Of a DNA stretch of 64,000 nucleotides, positions 43,401 to 55,292 are shown piece after piece. The stretch is from Lunularia cruciata (Eukaryota > Streptophyta > Marchantiopsida > Lunulariales > Lunulariaceae). The notes under the pieces are model-generated. The model saw only the letters and a program-made list of their open reading frames with translations, was not told the DNA's origin and searched no databases. The stretch is taken from assembly GCA_948567375.1 (NCBI GenBank), contig OX419758.1, forward strand, positions 4,841,001 to 4,905,000, written 5' to 3'. Numbering within the stretch: the first letter of the stretch is position 1; each line of letters opens with the position of its first letter. The position numbers and the translations under genes were made by a program.

Positions 43401-44830
43401 TGATGCTTTTAGATTATTGAGCTCTTGTAATCTATGGATTAATTTTTGTAATAGCCAACATCCTTGGCTAAAATTTAGAGTTCATCTTGATCCCTACCAC
43501 CAGATTGTTTGCTATTTTCATTTGAATGAATGCATTTGCAAGTTGCTTCTTGCTTTCCATATATGTGATTGTCATGTTGAACCATTATCTCCACTCTACC
43601 CACCAAATCTGTCAATGAGATAGATCTTTTTGTGTCGCAAGGTAGACTAGAGGTTTGTGGTCTGTCTCCACAACAAATGCCTTTTCACCCAAATAGTGCT
43701 TCCAATGCTTGGTTGCAAGTACAATAGCTAGCTCTTCTCATTTGGTAGTATGATATTTGCATTTTTCTAGTAACAAATTTCAAGAGAAATATGCAATTGG
43801 GTGTCATCCGTCATGCCACTCTTGTTGTAAGATTGCTCCTATTACTATGCTTAATGCATTTGTAGCCAACTTGATTGAATGTTTTGGGTCATACTATTTC
43901 AAGGTTGGCGCATGTAGTAATGTGTCTTTCAATTCCTAAAAGTCCAATTCTTATGTGGTTCCACACATCTACTTCTTCCCCTTGCCTAATAGTGCTATTA
44001 GAGGTTCTTCAACCTTAGAGTAGTCCTTGATAAATTGACAATAGAATCCTATCAATCCCAAGAAACTCTTGAGTTGAGTTTGATCTTCTAGAGCACTCTA
44101 TTTTTGAATGACCTCTATTTTAATTGGATTAATTATTTTAACACTTGGATACTTCTACACTTACTCTATACCCCAATTAGTCTACTTTTGATCTGCAAAA
44201 CTTGCACTTTGAGATTTTGGCATATAATTGTTTTTGTCATAAAATCTTTAAGACTTCTTGTAGATGTTACTTGTGTTTCATCATCATCCTATTGAGACTA
44301 AGATTTCATCTAGGAAGCCAATAATAAATTTATCTGCTTATGGATAAAATATATTATTCATCAAACTTATGAAAGTGGTTGGTGCATTGGTGAGGCGAAA
44401 CAACATCAGCAGGTACTCAAAGTGACCATACCTTGTTCAAAAAGTACTTTTATGTATATCTTCCTCCACAATCCGGATTTGGATATAACTGCTCCATAGA
44501 TCAAGTTTGGTGAAGTCTTTTGCCGCATTGAGTTGATCAAACAAGTCATCCATGCAAGGTAAGGGATATTTTTTCTTCACCATTTGTTGATTTAGGACCC
44601 AAAAGTCATTGCACATGCACATTATATTGCCGTTCTTCTTCACAAACAAGATAAGAGCCCCATATGGTGATATGCTAGGTTGAATACTTGATTTCAACCT
44701 TACACTCCTCTAATTCATGAGGTGATAAACAATATGGGGTCTTACAATGAGATGTCTTCTCCAAAAATATCTCAATTTTATGATCTACTCTCTTTTTTGG
44801 TGGTAATCATGAGGGTAGATGATCTCAAAA
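43401..44830 (-). pseudogene. G3a reverse transcriptase and RNase H remnant
   Basis: The minus strand carries the RNase H (about 43560-43960) and reverse transcriptase (about 43990-44830). A readable part reads SISPYGALILFVKKNGNIMC and [20 protein letters not shown]. It aligns with G3b 49830-51130. It is a fossil. Confidence 0.75.
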
Positions 44831-45420
44831 GACATCTTGAAACTCATTGACCACATCTTTCAATTTCTCAAGAATTTACCCATCAAGTTGTGCACTCTGG
44901 TCTTCTCTTATTAGACCCATGAAATTCCTATCTATCTTATAGATAGTTGCTGTCCCTATGTCTTTATGAAAGAGAGAGGCAATTTTTGCCTTTGTGATCT
45001 TTCTTTAACCCCAATGATCTTCCATTGGTAATTTCTTGTTACTTTCTTCCTCCAATCAACCATATGGTTGTAATGCTCCATCCAGAACATGCCTAAGATT
45101 ACATGATAATGAGCTAACTATATCACTCACCACTCAATTGCTTCTTGATACTCTCTTATAGAGAATGCTACCCTTCTAAGTAACAATTCAATCCTCCTTG
45201 TTTGCCCATTAGATAGCTCAACTTTTATATCCTCATTCTTATCTATATCCATCCCCAATCTTATTGCAATAGAGCAAGACAAGAAATTCTTTCTTGCTCC
45301 AAGGTCTATCAATACTTTTGCCTAGTTGTCTTCTAGAACTCCATTCATGACAATCAATTGTGAATTTGTCTTCCTTGATCTTTGTGCACTTTTCCTCTTC
45401 CTCCCCTCACTTTTTTTGCT
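44831..45420 (-). pseudogene. G3a aspartic protease remnant
   Basis: The minus strand reads RKNFLSCSIAIRLGMDIDKN and VELSNGQTRRIELLLRRVAF, close to the G3b protease (49310-49500), in the usual place between gag and reverse transcriptase. It is a fossil. Confidence 0.7.
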
Positions 45421-46756
45421 TCTCTATTGAGCCAATAAATCCATGAGGTACATTTATTGGCAATCATTCTTTTCCAATGTGATTTTTTCATCTTCTTCTT
45501 CAATTTGTCTCTCCATGTTGTTCAAAGATTGCTTGTATGGAGGCCAAGGGCCTCTAAGGAGACAAGCACAGCAATTGAAAGCTATGTGCCCCAGTCAGCC
45601 ACAAATGTAACAATAGTGTTGTTTTGCTCAAGTCCCTTCTCCTTGTGGCGCTCCATCTCTCCTTTCTTCCCCCATCTCTATTCTCCTTGGAGCGGTTGTG
45701 TTCCTTGGTCTTGAAACCAAATATTTCCCAATGATGTTGAGTTAGGACTACCCCTCACCTCCTCCAAGAGCCCCTACTATTCTTTATGCCATCTGCACAA
45801 AATCCACATATTGGAAGTTTAGCAATCCTTTTTGCATTTTTGTCCAAGTGACCTCTCTTCCTTTTGCCGACATGCTTGCTCCCAAGCATCATATAATGTG
45901 AGAGATTTAATTACCAACATGCAAACATGATTATGGAATTTTTGGTGATCTTTGTTGTGAATAATCAAAAGTATTGATTCATTCTTGAAATCAAGTTCTC
46001 CATTACTTGCATGGAATGTTGCCCCTTGTAAGGCTCAATATTGCATATTTTCTTCATTTATAATAACAATGTGGTTTCATTGTTGATCAAGATTGGCATC
46101 ATTGGCATGAATGACTCTTTAGTTACTTCAGCCATTAGTATTAGGTTTTGAGATGATTCATCTTCTTGCATTGCTTGATCATTCTTGAAGGTATGTACTT
46201 GAATTTGAAATGCCTTCATGGTTATCTTGATCTCTTGAAACTCATTTAACATCACTCGCATTCCTTGCATCAAATCATGTAGGTGCAGTTCCAAGATTCC
46301 TACACACGGCAATGCTCAAACGCTACTTCATACTTCAAAAGAGAGTTAATATGATCACTTGGGAGGAAGCACAAACCATTGGGGCTACCATTAGGACTTC
46401 AGAGGCTATCACTCATTGATAATATTCTTCACCAAAGTTGAGGACTACTAATATTCCTCACCAAATTCCCTTCATCACTTTTGGTCTAACCATATAACAA
46501 ACTTTCTATTTGAGTGTCAAGATGGAGAGGATTTGGTACATTCAGATCCATCACAACAAAATGTACATTGAAAAATTCCACTCTCTATCATAAATCACTG
46601 TAGGATCACCAGGTTTGGTGAATTCATCACTATATTCACAAACTCCGCTTCAAAATCATAAACAAGATATATTCTCACTTGCTCTCATTGGATATACATA
46701 ATCTTAATGTGGAACAGATTCAAGAATAGAAAGAGAGGAGCAAGAAATTTTCCTCT
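45421..46756 (-). pseudogene. G3a gag remnant
   Basis: The minus-strand gag includes a zinc-knuckle region (about 45540-45640, followed by YKQSLNNMERQIEEE) and a Gln/Met-rich helix (MQGMRVMLNEFQEIKITMKA). It aligns with G3b gag. The remaining N-terminal part lies beyond G3b at 53310-53448. It is a fossil. Confidence 0.65.
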
Positions 46757-46761
46757 ACAAG

Positions 46762-47501
46762 TGTAATACCAAGAGCTAGCCATATGATCTAGATGTGATA
46801 TTTGGTTTGGTAACATCTAGAATGATGTTATACATGATGATCAAAATGGATCAGATAGAAATATCACCAAAGAGTACTTCTACTAATAGAGCAAAAACCA
46901 AAATAGACTTGAGAACCTTAGGACCAACAGCTAGATATATGATTTAAAGGTGAGAATTGGTTTGGTAACATCTAGAAAGATGTTACACATGATGGACAAA
47001 TCAGATCAGAAAGAAGTATCACTAAAAGAGTATTTCTATTAATAGAGTAGGAACCAAAATATGCCTGAAATCTTTGAAAGCAATTTTGAAGGCCTAAATG
47101 GATGAATTAGGCCTAAAAGATGTGCATATTCTCCTCCCTCCCCCCAAAGTGCGGGAGAGGTTCACCTTCTCTCCCCTTGGTTTGGCTTGTTGAGAGCTTT
47201 CCAATGGTACCTTACGTGATTTTAAGACTCCTATACGAAGATTCACTAAAAGAGTCCCTCTGGTCAAAGCTTGTTTGACCAACCAAATAGGACCTAGACC
47301 AACATGTCACCCATCCAAGTAAGTAATCCAAGGGTAGATCTTGCTGACATGTCACCTATCAGTGTGCCTAATCCTATGGTGGAACTTCCTTGTAGGAGAT
47401 CCTCTTTGTCTATATAATAAAGAGAAGATGTTCCTTTGGGGCACCAAATGTTGAGTGTGTAATCTATGTTTTCTCTCTTCTCTTGTCCTTGGAGTATTAC
47501 T
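46762..47501 (+). repeat. G3b 5' LTR
   Basis: A 740-bp LTR, TGTAATACCAAGAGC...GGAGTATTAC. It is about 49 bp longer than its partner, mainly because of an indel in a pyrimidine- and purine-rich patch near 47130-47180. The TATA box TATATAATAAA is at 47411-47421. Confidence 0.9.
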
Positions 47502-47502
47502 G

Positions 47503-47514
47503 TGGTATTAGAGC
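47503..47514 (+). other. G3b primer binding site
   Basis: TGGTATTAGAGC differs at one position from the initiator tRNA-Met primer site TGGTATCAGAGC. It lies directly after the 5' LTR. Confidence 0.75.
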
Positions 47515-47639
47515 GAGTGTCTTAGTCCAAGAGAGTAGATCACCCCTCTTGGAAGAGCACAAACTACTTAAATTGAGTAATTTGAGGTGGAGAACATTGA
47601 GTAATTGCTAGACTTAGGAAGGACTTTAGAGAGCGTACA

Positions 47640-49160
47640 GGATGGATGCACCGGGAGGACAATTTCCCACACCTAGCTTTCCATTCCCGAACCCATTCCA
47701 CATCAAGGTTATGTACATCTAGCATGAGCAAATGAGGGTATTGCTAGTTTATCACTTTGGCATAGAATTCATGGATAGGGTGATGAACTCACCAAACCCG
47801 GTGATTCTACCTAAGATGATATATGACAGAGAGTGGGACTTGACAATCTACATTCTATTATGATAAAATGGATGTGAATGTCCCAAATCCTCTCCCTTTC
47901 AACACTCAAGTAGAAATCCGCTATGTAGTGAGACCAAAAGTGATGTTTAGAGATTTTGTGGTTAGGAATTTTGGCGAGGAGTATTATCAACAAGTGATAG
48001 CTTCTGAGGTCCCAATGGTAGTTCTGATAGTTTTTACGCCTTCCAGAGTGATCATATTGACTTTGTATCGAAGTAGACATTAGCAATTGAGTGTTGCAGG
48101 AACCATATATCCGCAATTGCAAGAGTTGGTGCAAGGAATGCAAGGGATGTTGAATGAATTTTGAGAGATTAAGATGACCATGGAGACATTACAAAGTCAA
48201 GTACAAATCCTTAGGAACAATCAAGCCATGCAAGAAGAAGAGTCGTCTCAAAACCCAATTCCCACGACTAAAGTACTTGGAGAGGCACTTGTGCCTACAA
48301 ACCCTATCAATGATAAGGCCACATTGCTACTCCGGATGAAGAAGACCTGCAACATCGAGCCTTACAAGGGGTAGCATATGATGGGAGTAGTGGAAAATTG
48401 GATCTCAAGAATGAATTGATATTTCTGATTGTGCTCAACAGAGATCACGCAGCATGCTACAGGCGTGTTTGCATGTAGATATTGACCAATAAAGCCCTCA
48501 CATGGTATGATGCTTGGGAATGATCCATGTTGGCAGAGAGAAGGGAGGTCACGTGGATAGCAATACAAGAAGATTGCTAAAGAATTTCCAATTGGTGGAT
48601 TTTGTGCAGATGGCTCAAACCCAACTATGGGGATTGAGATAGAAGAATAGCATACAAGAGTATGTGGACTCATTTTTGAATCTACAAGTCGTAATAACTG
48701 ACATGAGGCTCTTGACAATTTCAAACAAGGGTTAGAGGAGCGGATTTGCCAAGAAGTCATGGTGCAAAATCCTTGCACGGTATTTGAAGCCATTGCTTGT
48801 GCGTAGAGAATAGCAGGAGCATTGGATGGAGGTGAAGGAGTAGTTCTACCTCAACATTATTGGTCAGAAATGCCACACATGGGTAGACTAGTACCGATGC
48901 AATTGGGTAACCTTTGATTTCAAGATTGAGGAGCACGACCGCTTCAAGGAGAGCGTGGACGGGTAGAAGAACAAAGAGATGGAGTCCCACAAGGAGAAGA
49001 AACTCAAGGAGAAAAATGCCATTATAACAATTATGGTCGTATTGGGTACATATCTACCAATTGTTGCATTTGTTTCCCTAAAGGCCCTCGGCCTTTGTAC
49101 AAGCAATCTTTGAACAACATGGAGAGGCGCATTGAAGAGGAAGAGGTAGAAATCACTTTG
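47640..49160 (+). pseudogene. G3b gag remnant
   Basis: Plus-strand gag starts near 47642 (MDAPGGQFPTPSFPFPNPF). It continues through a helix-rich capsid (QGMLNEF, MTMETLQSQVQILRNNQAMQ) to a zinc-knuckle-like cluster (CHYNNYGRIGYISTNC, about 49020-49065) and YKQSLNNMERRIEEEE. It is a fossil. Confidence 0.7.
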
Positions 49161-49171
49161 GAAAACAAAGA

Positions 49172-49740
49172 TTGCTAGTAAATGTACCTTGCGGCCTTAT
49201 TGGCTCAATAAGGAAGAAGAGAAGCAAGGGAAAGAAGAATACTAATGTGCAAAGATCCCAAAAAGCAACCTCACAATTGATTGTTGTGAATGGAGTCCTA
49301 GAAGGCAATCAAGTGAGAGTATTAATCGATTCGAGAGCAACAAAGAATTTCTTATCTTGCGTTGTTGCTATAAGATTGAGAATGGATCTAAAGAGAGATA
49401 GGAGTGAAGAAGTAGAGTTGCCTAATAGACAAATAGAGAGGATTGAATCATTACCTAGATGGGTAACACTCTTTGTAGGAGAATATCATGAAGCAATTGA
49501 GTAGCGAGTGATACAAGTAGCTCATTATGATGCAATCTTAGGCATGCCATGGATGGAGCATTACAACCCTATGGTAGATTGGAGGAAGAAAGTAGTGAGA
49601 ACCCACCAATGGTCAATCATTGGGGTTAAAGAAAAATCACCCAGACAGGATTTGCCTCCATATGTTGTAGGGACGGCAATTGTTTGTAAGATCGATAGAT
49701 GTTTCATGGGTCTAATAAGAGAAGTCTAGAGTGCACAACT
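49172..49740 (+). pseudogene. G3b aspartic protease remnant
   Basis: The plus strand reads VNGVLEGNQVRVLIDSRATK (active-site loop), VVAIRLRMDLKRDRSEEVEL and YDAILGMPWMEHYNPMVDW (the LGxPW end). The layout is that of a retropepsin. It is a fossil. Confidence 0.8.
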
Positions 49741-49762
49741 CAATAGACAAGTTCCTAAGAAA

Positions 49763-50760
49763 TTGAAGACTATGGTGGATGAATTTCAAGATGTCTTTCC
49801 CGATTATCTACCCTCAAGATTACCACCAAAAAGGAGAGTAAATCATAAAATTGAGACACTCCAGAGGAAGACACCTCCTTGTAAGGCCCCATATCACCTA
49901 TCACCTCATGAGTTGGAGGAGTGTAAGACTCAAATTGAGGAGATGTTGTGGAAGGGGTTCATCCAACCTAGCGTATTACCATATGGGGCTCGTATCTTGT
50001 TTGTGAAGAAGAAGGATGGTATAATACGCATGTGCATTGACTATCGAGGTCTCATTTAGCAAACAGTGAATAAAAAATACCCCTTACCTCGCATGGATGA
50101 CTTGTTTGATCAACTCTATGGAGCAAGATACTTCACCAAATTGGACTTGCAGAACGGTTACAATAAAATCTGAATTGCAGAGGAGGATGTGTACAAAACT
50201 GCCTTTTGAACCAAGTATGGCCACTTTGAGTATCTTGTGATGCCTTTTGGCCTCACAGATGCACCTGCCACGTTCATGAGTCTAATGAATGAAATATTTT
50301 GTCCATACTTGGATAAGTTTGTTATTGTCTTCTTGGATAATATCTTAGTATATAGTAGCACAATGACAAAAACAAACAACATCTACAAGAGGTCCTCCAG
50401 ATTCTAAAACAGAATCGATTGTATGCCAAAATCTCAAAAGTGCAAGTTTGGCAAGTCTAAAGTAGACTACTTGGGGCATAGAGTAAGTGCAGAGGGTATT
50501 CAAGTATTAATAGATAAAATAGAGGTCATTCAAAAATGGCGTGCCCCAAAAGATCAGACTCAACTCAAGAGCTTCTTGGAATTGATGGGATTCTATCGTA
50601 GCTTTGTCAAAAACTTCTCCAAGGTTGCAATGCCTTTAGCGGCACTACTTGGCAAGGGGAAGAAGTGGACATGGAGAACCACACAAGAGTTGGCCTTTCA
50701 AGAATTGAAAGCCGCCTTGCTGCATGCACTAATCTTGAAGTGGTATGACCCAAAATGACC
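49763..50760 (+). pseudogene. G3b reverse transcriptase remnant
   Basis: The plus strand encodes [73 protein letters not shown] (catalytic box region) and KCKFGKSKVDYLGHRVSAEG with FYRSFVKNFSKVAMPLAALL. This is a chromovirus reverse transcriptase. It is a fossil. Confidence 0.85.
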
Positions 50761-51180
50761 AATCAAGTTGGCTATAGATGCATCATGCATAGCAATAGGA
50801 GCAGTCCTACAACAAGAGTGGCATGACAGATGGCATCCAATTGCATATTTCTCTTGAAATTTGTTACCGGCAAAGTGCAACTACCACACCATAGAACAAG
50901 AAGAGCTGGCCATTATTTTGGCAACCAAGCATTGGAAGCACTATCTGGGCGAGAAGGCATTTGTAGTAGAGACAAACCACAAACCTCTAGTCTACCTCAA
51001 GATGCAAAAGGATCTATCTCATCACCAAATTTGGTGGACAGAGTGGCAACAACACTTCAACATGTCAATCACCTATGTGGAAGGTAAGAAGAAACTTGCA
51101 AATGCATTCACCCGCATGCCAATGGCAAACAACTTGGTGGCAAAGGTTAAGATTAACCTTGAATTCTTGCCATAGATTCT
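50761..51180 (+). pseudogene. G3b RNase H remnant
   Basis: The plus strand reads AKCNYHTIEQEELAIILATK-like, HWKHYLGEKAFVVETNHKPL and SHHQIWWTEWQQHFNMSITY, ending near GKKKLANAFTRMP. It is a fossil. Confidence 0.8.
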
Positions 51181-52230
51181 AGTTGCTACAAAAACTGATC
51201 CGCAAATTGTACAAGCGCAATCATCCAAAGGTGTCACCAGCACCCAAGGACTCAACTTTTGTGATGGCAAATTATGGATCCCAAATGTCCCAGAATTATG
51301 CACCTTTAGCACCTTTCTAGCAGAATGTCATGATTTGGCCATTGTAGGTCATGTTGGAGTGGACAAGACCTTGGATGCAGTCCAGCGCCATTACTATTGG
51401 CCCAAGATGAGTAATGACATGATGGACTACATGTGCAACTGCCTACTTTGTCAAAAAAAACAAAGCTTCTAATCAAGCTCCTGCATGGCTCCTTCAACCT
51501 CTCCCCATGCCTACCCAACGTTAAGAACAAGTGAGTATGGATCTCATTTTTGAATTAACCAAGACCACCTCAAGGTTTGACTCCATTGTGGTATTTGTGG
51601 ACCGGCTTAGCAAAATGATTCATGTATGCCCTACCACCAAGGATGTGACAGCTCCACAACTAGCTCAATTATACTTAGATGCAATCTTCTCTCACTATGG
51701 CTTGTACTTATCACCGATAGAGGCACTCAATTCACTAGTTTGTTTTGGCAAACACTCTTTGGTTTCTTCAAAACCAAGTTGGCCATGTCCATAGCTTACC
51801 ACCCACAAACAGATGGCCAAACAGAGCGGGCTAATTGCACAATTGAAGACATGTTATGCGGCTTCACCTTAGAAGAGCAAGAGAGGTGGGACACCTTACT
51901 CTAGTTGGTGGAATTTGCTTACAAAAATTCAATGAATGCATCCACCAAGGTCACTCTGTTCTTCCTCATGTATGGTGAGCATCCCTTCATACCTTCTAGC
52001 TTGATGAATATCCGTCTAGTGGCTACCAAGGTCGATGCAGTCAACACATTTGTTTCTAGAATCCAACAAGGTGTGGAGAGCGCCAAGCACAGATTACAGA
52101 TTGCACAAAATCAACAAAAGTAGTATGTTGATGCACACATTAGGCACATAGAGTTCAATGTTGGGAATCAAATGTAGCTATCGACAACCAACCTCACATT
52201 AGTTGGACCTCGTAAGCTCAAACCTCATTT
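51181..52230 (+). pseudogene. G3b integrase remnant
   Basis: Plus-strand integrase: the zinc-binding region (about 51330-51470), core pieces (DSIVVFVDRLSKMIHVCPTT, SIAYHPQTDGQTERANCTIE, FFLMYGEHPFIPSSLMNIRL) and the C-terminal region leading into the chromodomain. It is a fossil. Confidence 0.8.
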
Positions 52231-52243
52231 TATTAGGCCTTTC

Positions 52244-52600
52244 TTGATTGTTTGTTGCATCAGCGTTGTGGCCTATCACCTTGAGCTACCACCACACATG
52301 AAGATCCATCCATTGTTTCATGTTTCCCTACTACGTAGATATGCTTCCCTATCAGGCCAAGGTCATTCCACACAAGACATTCGACCTTGTCCAACACTCA
52401 TTGATGGCACAGAGGAATATGAAGTGGAGCGTATTCTCCAAAAACACACATGTGGTACTCACCATCAGCAGATGGACTATCTAGTACAATGGAAAGGTTG
52501 CCCCCTCTATGAAGCAACATGGGAGCCCTCTCCCAATTTGACACATGCACCGGTGTTGGTGCAAGAATTTGAGCAAATTGTACACCAAGGACATTGCGTC
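52244..52600 (+). pseudogene. G3b integrase end and chromodomain
   Basis: The plus strand reads PPHMKIHPLFHVSLLRRY, then the chromodomain: EYEVERILQKHTCGTHHQQM, YLVQWKGCPLYEATWEPSPN. The pattern VERIL...YLVQWKG...ATWEP is canonical. It would bind methylated histone H3. It sits next to the 3' LTR. It is a fossil. Confidence 0.85.
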
Positions 52601-52618
52601 TTAAAAGGAAAGAGGTCT

Positions 52619-53309
52619 GTAATACCAAGAGCTAGCCATATGATCTAGATGTGAAATTTGGTTTGGTAACATCTAGAATGATGTTATACATGATGGTCAA
52701 AATAGATCAGGTAGAAGTATCACCAAAAGAGTACTTCTACTAATAGAGCAGAAACCAAAATAGACTTGAGAACCTTAGAACCCATAGCTAGACATATGAT
52801 TTAAAGGTGAGAATTAGTTTAGTAACATCTGGAAGGATGTTACACATGATAGACTAAACAGATCACAAAGAGGTATCACCAAAAGGGGACTTCTACTAAT
52901 AGATTAGGAACCTAAATATGCTTGAAATCTTTAAAGGCAATTTTGGAGGCCTAAACGGATGAATTAGGCCTCAAAAATGTGCAAATTCTCCTTGGTTTGT
53001 CTCGTTGAGAGCTTTTCAATGGTACCTTACGTGATTCTGAGACTCTTATAGGAAGATTCCCTAAAAGAGTCCCTCTGGTCAAAGCTTGTTTCACCAACCA
53101 GATAGGACCTAGGCCTCATCATCCAAGTAAGTAATCCAAGGGTAGATCTTGCTGACATGTCACCTATCTGTGTGCCTAATCCTATGGTGGAGCTTCCTTG
53201 GAGGAGATCCTCTTTGTCTATATAATAAAGAGAAGGTGCTCCTTTGGGGCACCAAATGTTGAGTGTGTAATCTATGTTTTCTCTCTTCTCTTGTCCTTGG
53301 AGTATTACA
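52619..53309 (+). repeat. G3b 3' LTR
   Basis: A 691-bp LTR, partner of 46762-47501, ending GGAGTATTACA with the ACAAG duplication right after it. TATA box at 53219-53229. Confidence 0.9.
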
Positions 53310-53461
53310 ACAAGCCTCCATCCCATCCTTTCTCTAAAACACTCCTAATCTATTGATTTCACTATAGGTTCTCTCTTCAAAATTACTCAATCTTAGTAGC
53401 TCATGTTCCTCCAAGATGGGTGATCCACTCTCTTGGATTGAAGCACTTGCTTTGATACCAT
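53310..53461 (-). pseudogene. G3a leader and gag start
   Basis: This is the piece of G3a between its primer site and the G3b insertion. The minus strand reads TGGTATCAAAGCAAGTGC next to the 5' LTR. No domain is recognisable in so short a piece. Confidence 0.6.
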
Positions 53462-54054
53462 TTTAAGGTTCCAAGGACAAGAGAACTCCCAAGAGAAAAC
53501 CCAAAAGAAGAAACAAAAAGCTTCACACTCAAAACTTTGATGCCCCAAAGGAGCACCTTGTCTTTATTATATAGCAAAGATGATTCCTTCAAAAGAAGCT
53601 CCACCTTTGGATCAAATACATAGATTAGTGACATGTCAACAAGCTCTACCATTAGATTAGTTACATGCATGGGTGATATGTCTGTTCTGGTCCTATCCCA
53701 TTGGTCAAACAAGCTTTGACCAAAAGTAATCTATAGGGAATCTTGTAGGAATTTCAGAATTTGGGTGAAATATGATTGGAAAGCTCTTGATAAGAAAAAC
53801 AAGGAGGGATGGAAAGGTAGACTTTTCTATCCTTGGCGAGAAACTTGCACAGTTTTTAGGCTTAATTCATCCATTTAAGCCTCCAAAATTGGCTATAATA
53901 TTTTCAAGCTATTTTTTGCTCTTGCTCTATTAGTAAATGTACTCTTTTGGTAATACACAATCTGGTCTACTTAGTCCATCATATATAACATCTTTCCAAA
54001 TGTTACCAAACCAATTTTCACCTCTAGATATTATGTCTAGCTATTGGTATTACA
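53462..54054 (-). repeat. G3a 5' LTR
   Basis: A 593-bp LTR, partner of 41445-42033. TATA box on the minus strand at plus 53563-53573. It adjoins G2c gag sequence on its right. Confidence 0.85.
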
Positions 54055-54241
54055 ACTAGAAAATGAGTAGAAGGCTCTGTGTGCACTAGGCTTCCCACTC
54101 ACTCCATAAGATCAGGGTTTTCCACTTTGCCAACATAATGTGGTGCACTTTGTTAAATTCTAGAAGAATAAATAGTTATGGATGAGTTCTTCTTACCAAA
54201 TCTATGTCACCATTCTCTCCTCTACCATGTTGAGCTATAAT
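54055..54241 (-). pseudogene. G2c gag remnant, C-terminal piece
   Basis: The minus strand aligns with G2b 27540-27770 (end of capsid and linker to the zinc knuckles). It is bounded by G3a on the left and the LTR-like insert on the right. Confidence 0.6.
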
Positions 54242-54292
54242 ATGATATGTACATATCATATGATAATGCATTGAGAGGCTCAATGCATTATC
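54240..54292. repeat. Two adjacent perfect palindromes at the insert's left end
   Basis: A perfect 22-bp palindrome (54240-54261) is followed at once by a perfect 14-bp-arm hairpin with a 3-base loop AGG (54262-54292, arms GATAATGCATTGAG and CTCAATGCATTATC). They lie at the very start of the insert and overlap the target site by two bases. Confidence 0.85.
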
Positions 54293-55287
54293 GTGGAATT
54301 TAATTTTTAACAATTAAAGGACCAAAATTCTTGTTGAGTAGAAACTAGGCCTATTTGGCTATAGCTACTAGTGTAATCCAATTGCTTCTCAATCCTTCAT
54401 TCATTTGAAACATAATGCTTGAAATGCATCAAAATACCCTTATTCAAAGAAGATCATAATGTATAGGTTTCTTCACAATTGTTTGAAGTATAATGTCTTC
54501 TCTCACTTCTTATTAATCTTGAAAAACTACTTGATTATCATGAACGATTAACAAATCTTCCTCATGTCCCTACTAAAAGAATAACTAGATAGAATTTACT
54601 CCACAAAAATTTCCTCTATGCCTTGTTGATCATTAGAACTCCTTTTTGTCAAAACCCACTTTTGATTCCTTGCTCTATCAATGTTCATCCCACTCTAATG
54701 GTTGTAATATCATTTCTAAGTCCATATTTGCTGGTCTTCTTCATATGGCCCTAACTTCTCTTATAAAGGTATAATTGTGACAATTTAGGTTTCTATAGAA
54801 AGCCCTTGAGAAGACACTTTCCATAAGATAAAGCATGCTAAATTTGGATCAATAATTATGGAGATATTAGCTCTAAAATATCTACTCCATTTTTTGGTCA
54901 CCTTGACTTTGATAGTCATGGTATCATCTCCAATTTCTTGTGCTCTTGTTTGATGATAGTGGTGTCTTGATGTCATAGTGAAATAATAACCCATGGTGTC
55001 TTTAAGTGTTTGTAACTCTTGCTAAAAAGCTCTAGTTGTCATAATTTTAGTCTCTATAGACATTCCTTGAAAATACACTTCTAACAAGACTAAGAATGCC
55101 TTATTTAGACTATTACTCATGAAGATGTTGGCCTCAAAGTATCAATTCTACCCCTGAAGGTCTTTTCTCAACCAAAAGTGACTTTTAGCTCAAATACATC
55201 ACCACTTCATTCACTATAGAAGCTTACAAAAATCATTAGGAAACCTGATAAAATTGGTTTTATAATTAATAAGTGGCCCACTTCACA
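54242..55287. mobile_element. Solo-LTR-like insertion in G2c
   Basis: A 1046-bp insert in G2c gag has ATAAT on both sides (54237-54241 and 55288-55292) and ends TG...CA to within one base (start TGATATGTACATATCA, end CCCACTTCACA). It matches no other element here. It holds two diverged copies of a roughly 120-bp segment (about 54775-54895 and 55035-55155, period about 260 bp) and no ORF. It is most likely a solo LTR of an unrepresented family; a non-autonomous DNA element is possible. Confidence 0.55.
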
Positions 55288-55292
55288 ATAAT

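Larger units (their letters stand above)
46762..53309 (+). mobile_element. G3b: Ty3/gypsy chromovirus inside G3a
   Basis: A 6.5-kb plus-strand element has LTRs at 46762-47501 and 52619-53309 and a perfect ACAAG duplication (46757-46761 and 53310-53314). A tRNA-Met-like primer site (TGGTATTAGAGC, 47503-47514) follows the 5' LTR. Order: gag, protease, reverse transcriptase, RNase H, integrase, chromodomain. It inserted into its own relative G3a in the opposite direction. It looks whole in layout but is a fossil with a number of breaks. Confidence 0.9.
41445..54054 (-). mobile_element. G3a: Ty3/gypsy chromovirus, split by G3b
   Basis: A minus-strand chromovirus has LTRs at 53462-54054 (5', 593 bp) and 41445-42033 (3', 589 bp). 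The flanks ATTAA (41440-41444) and ACTAG (54055-54059) look like a target duplication with two transitions. A tRNA-Met-type primer site (minus TGGTATCAAAGC, plus 53449-53460) fixes the orientation. Without G3b it is about 6 kb. It is a fossil with many breaks. Confidence 0.85.

Noticed and set aside
47811-49106. Several minus-strand ORFs in G3b gag
   Set aside because: They oppose the clear plus-strand gag and pol order and carry no domains.
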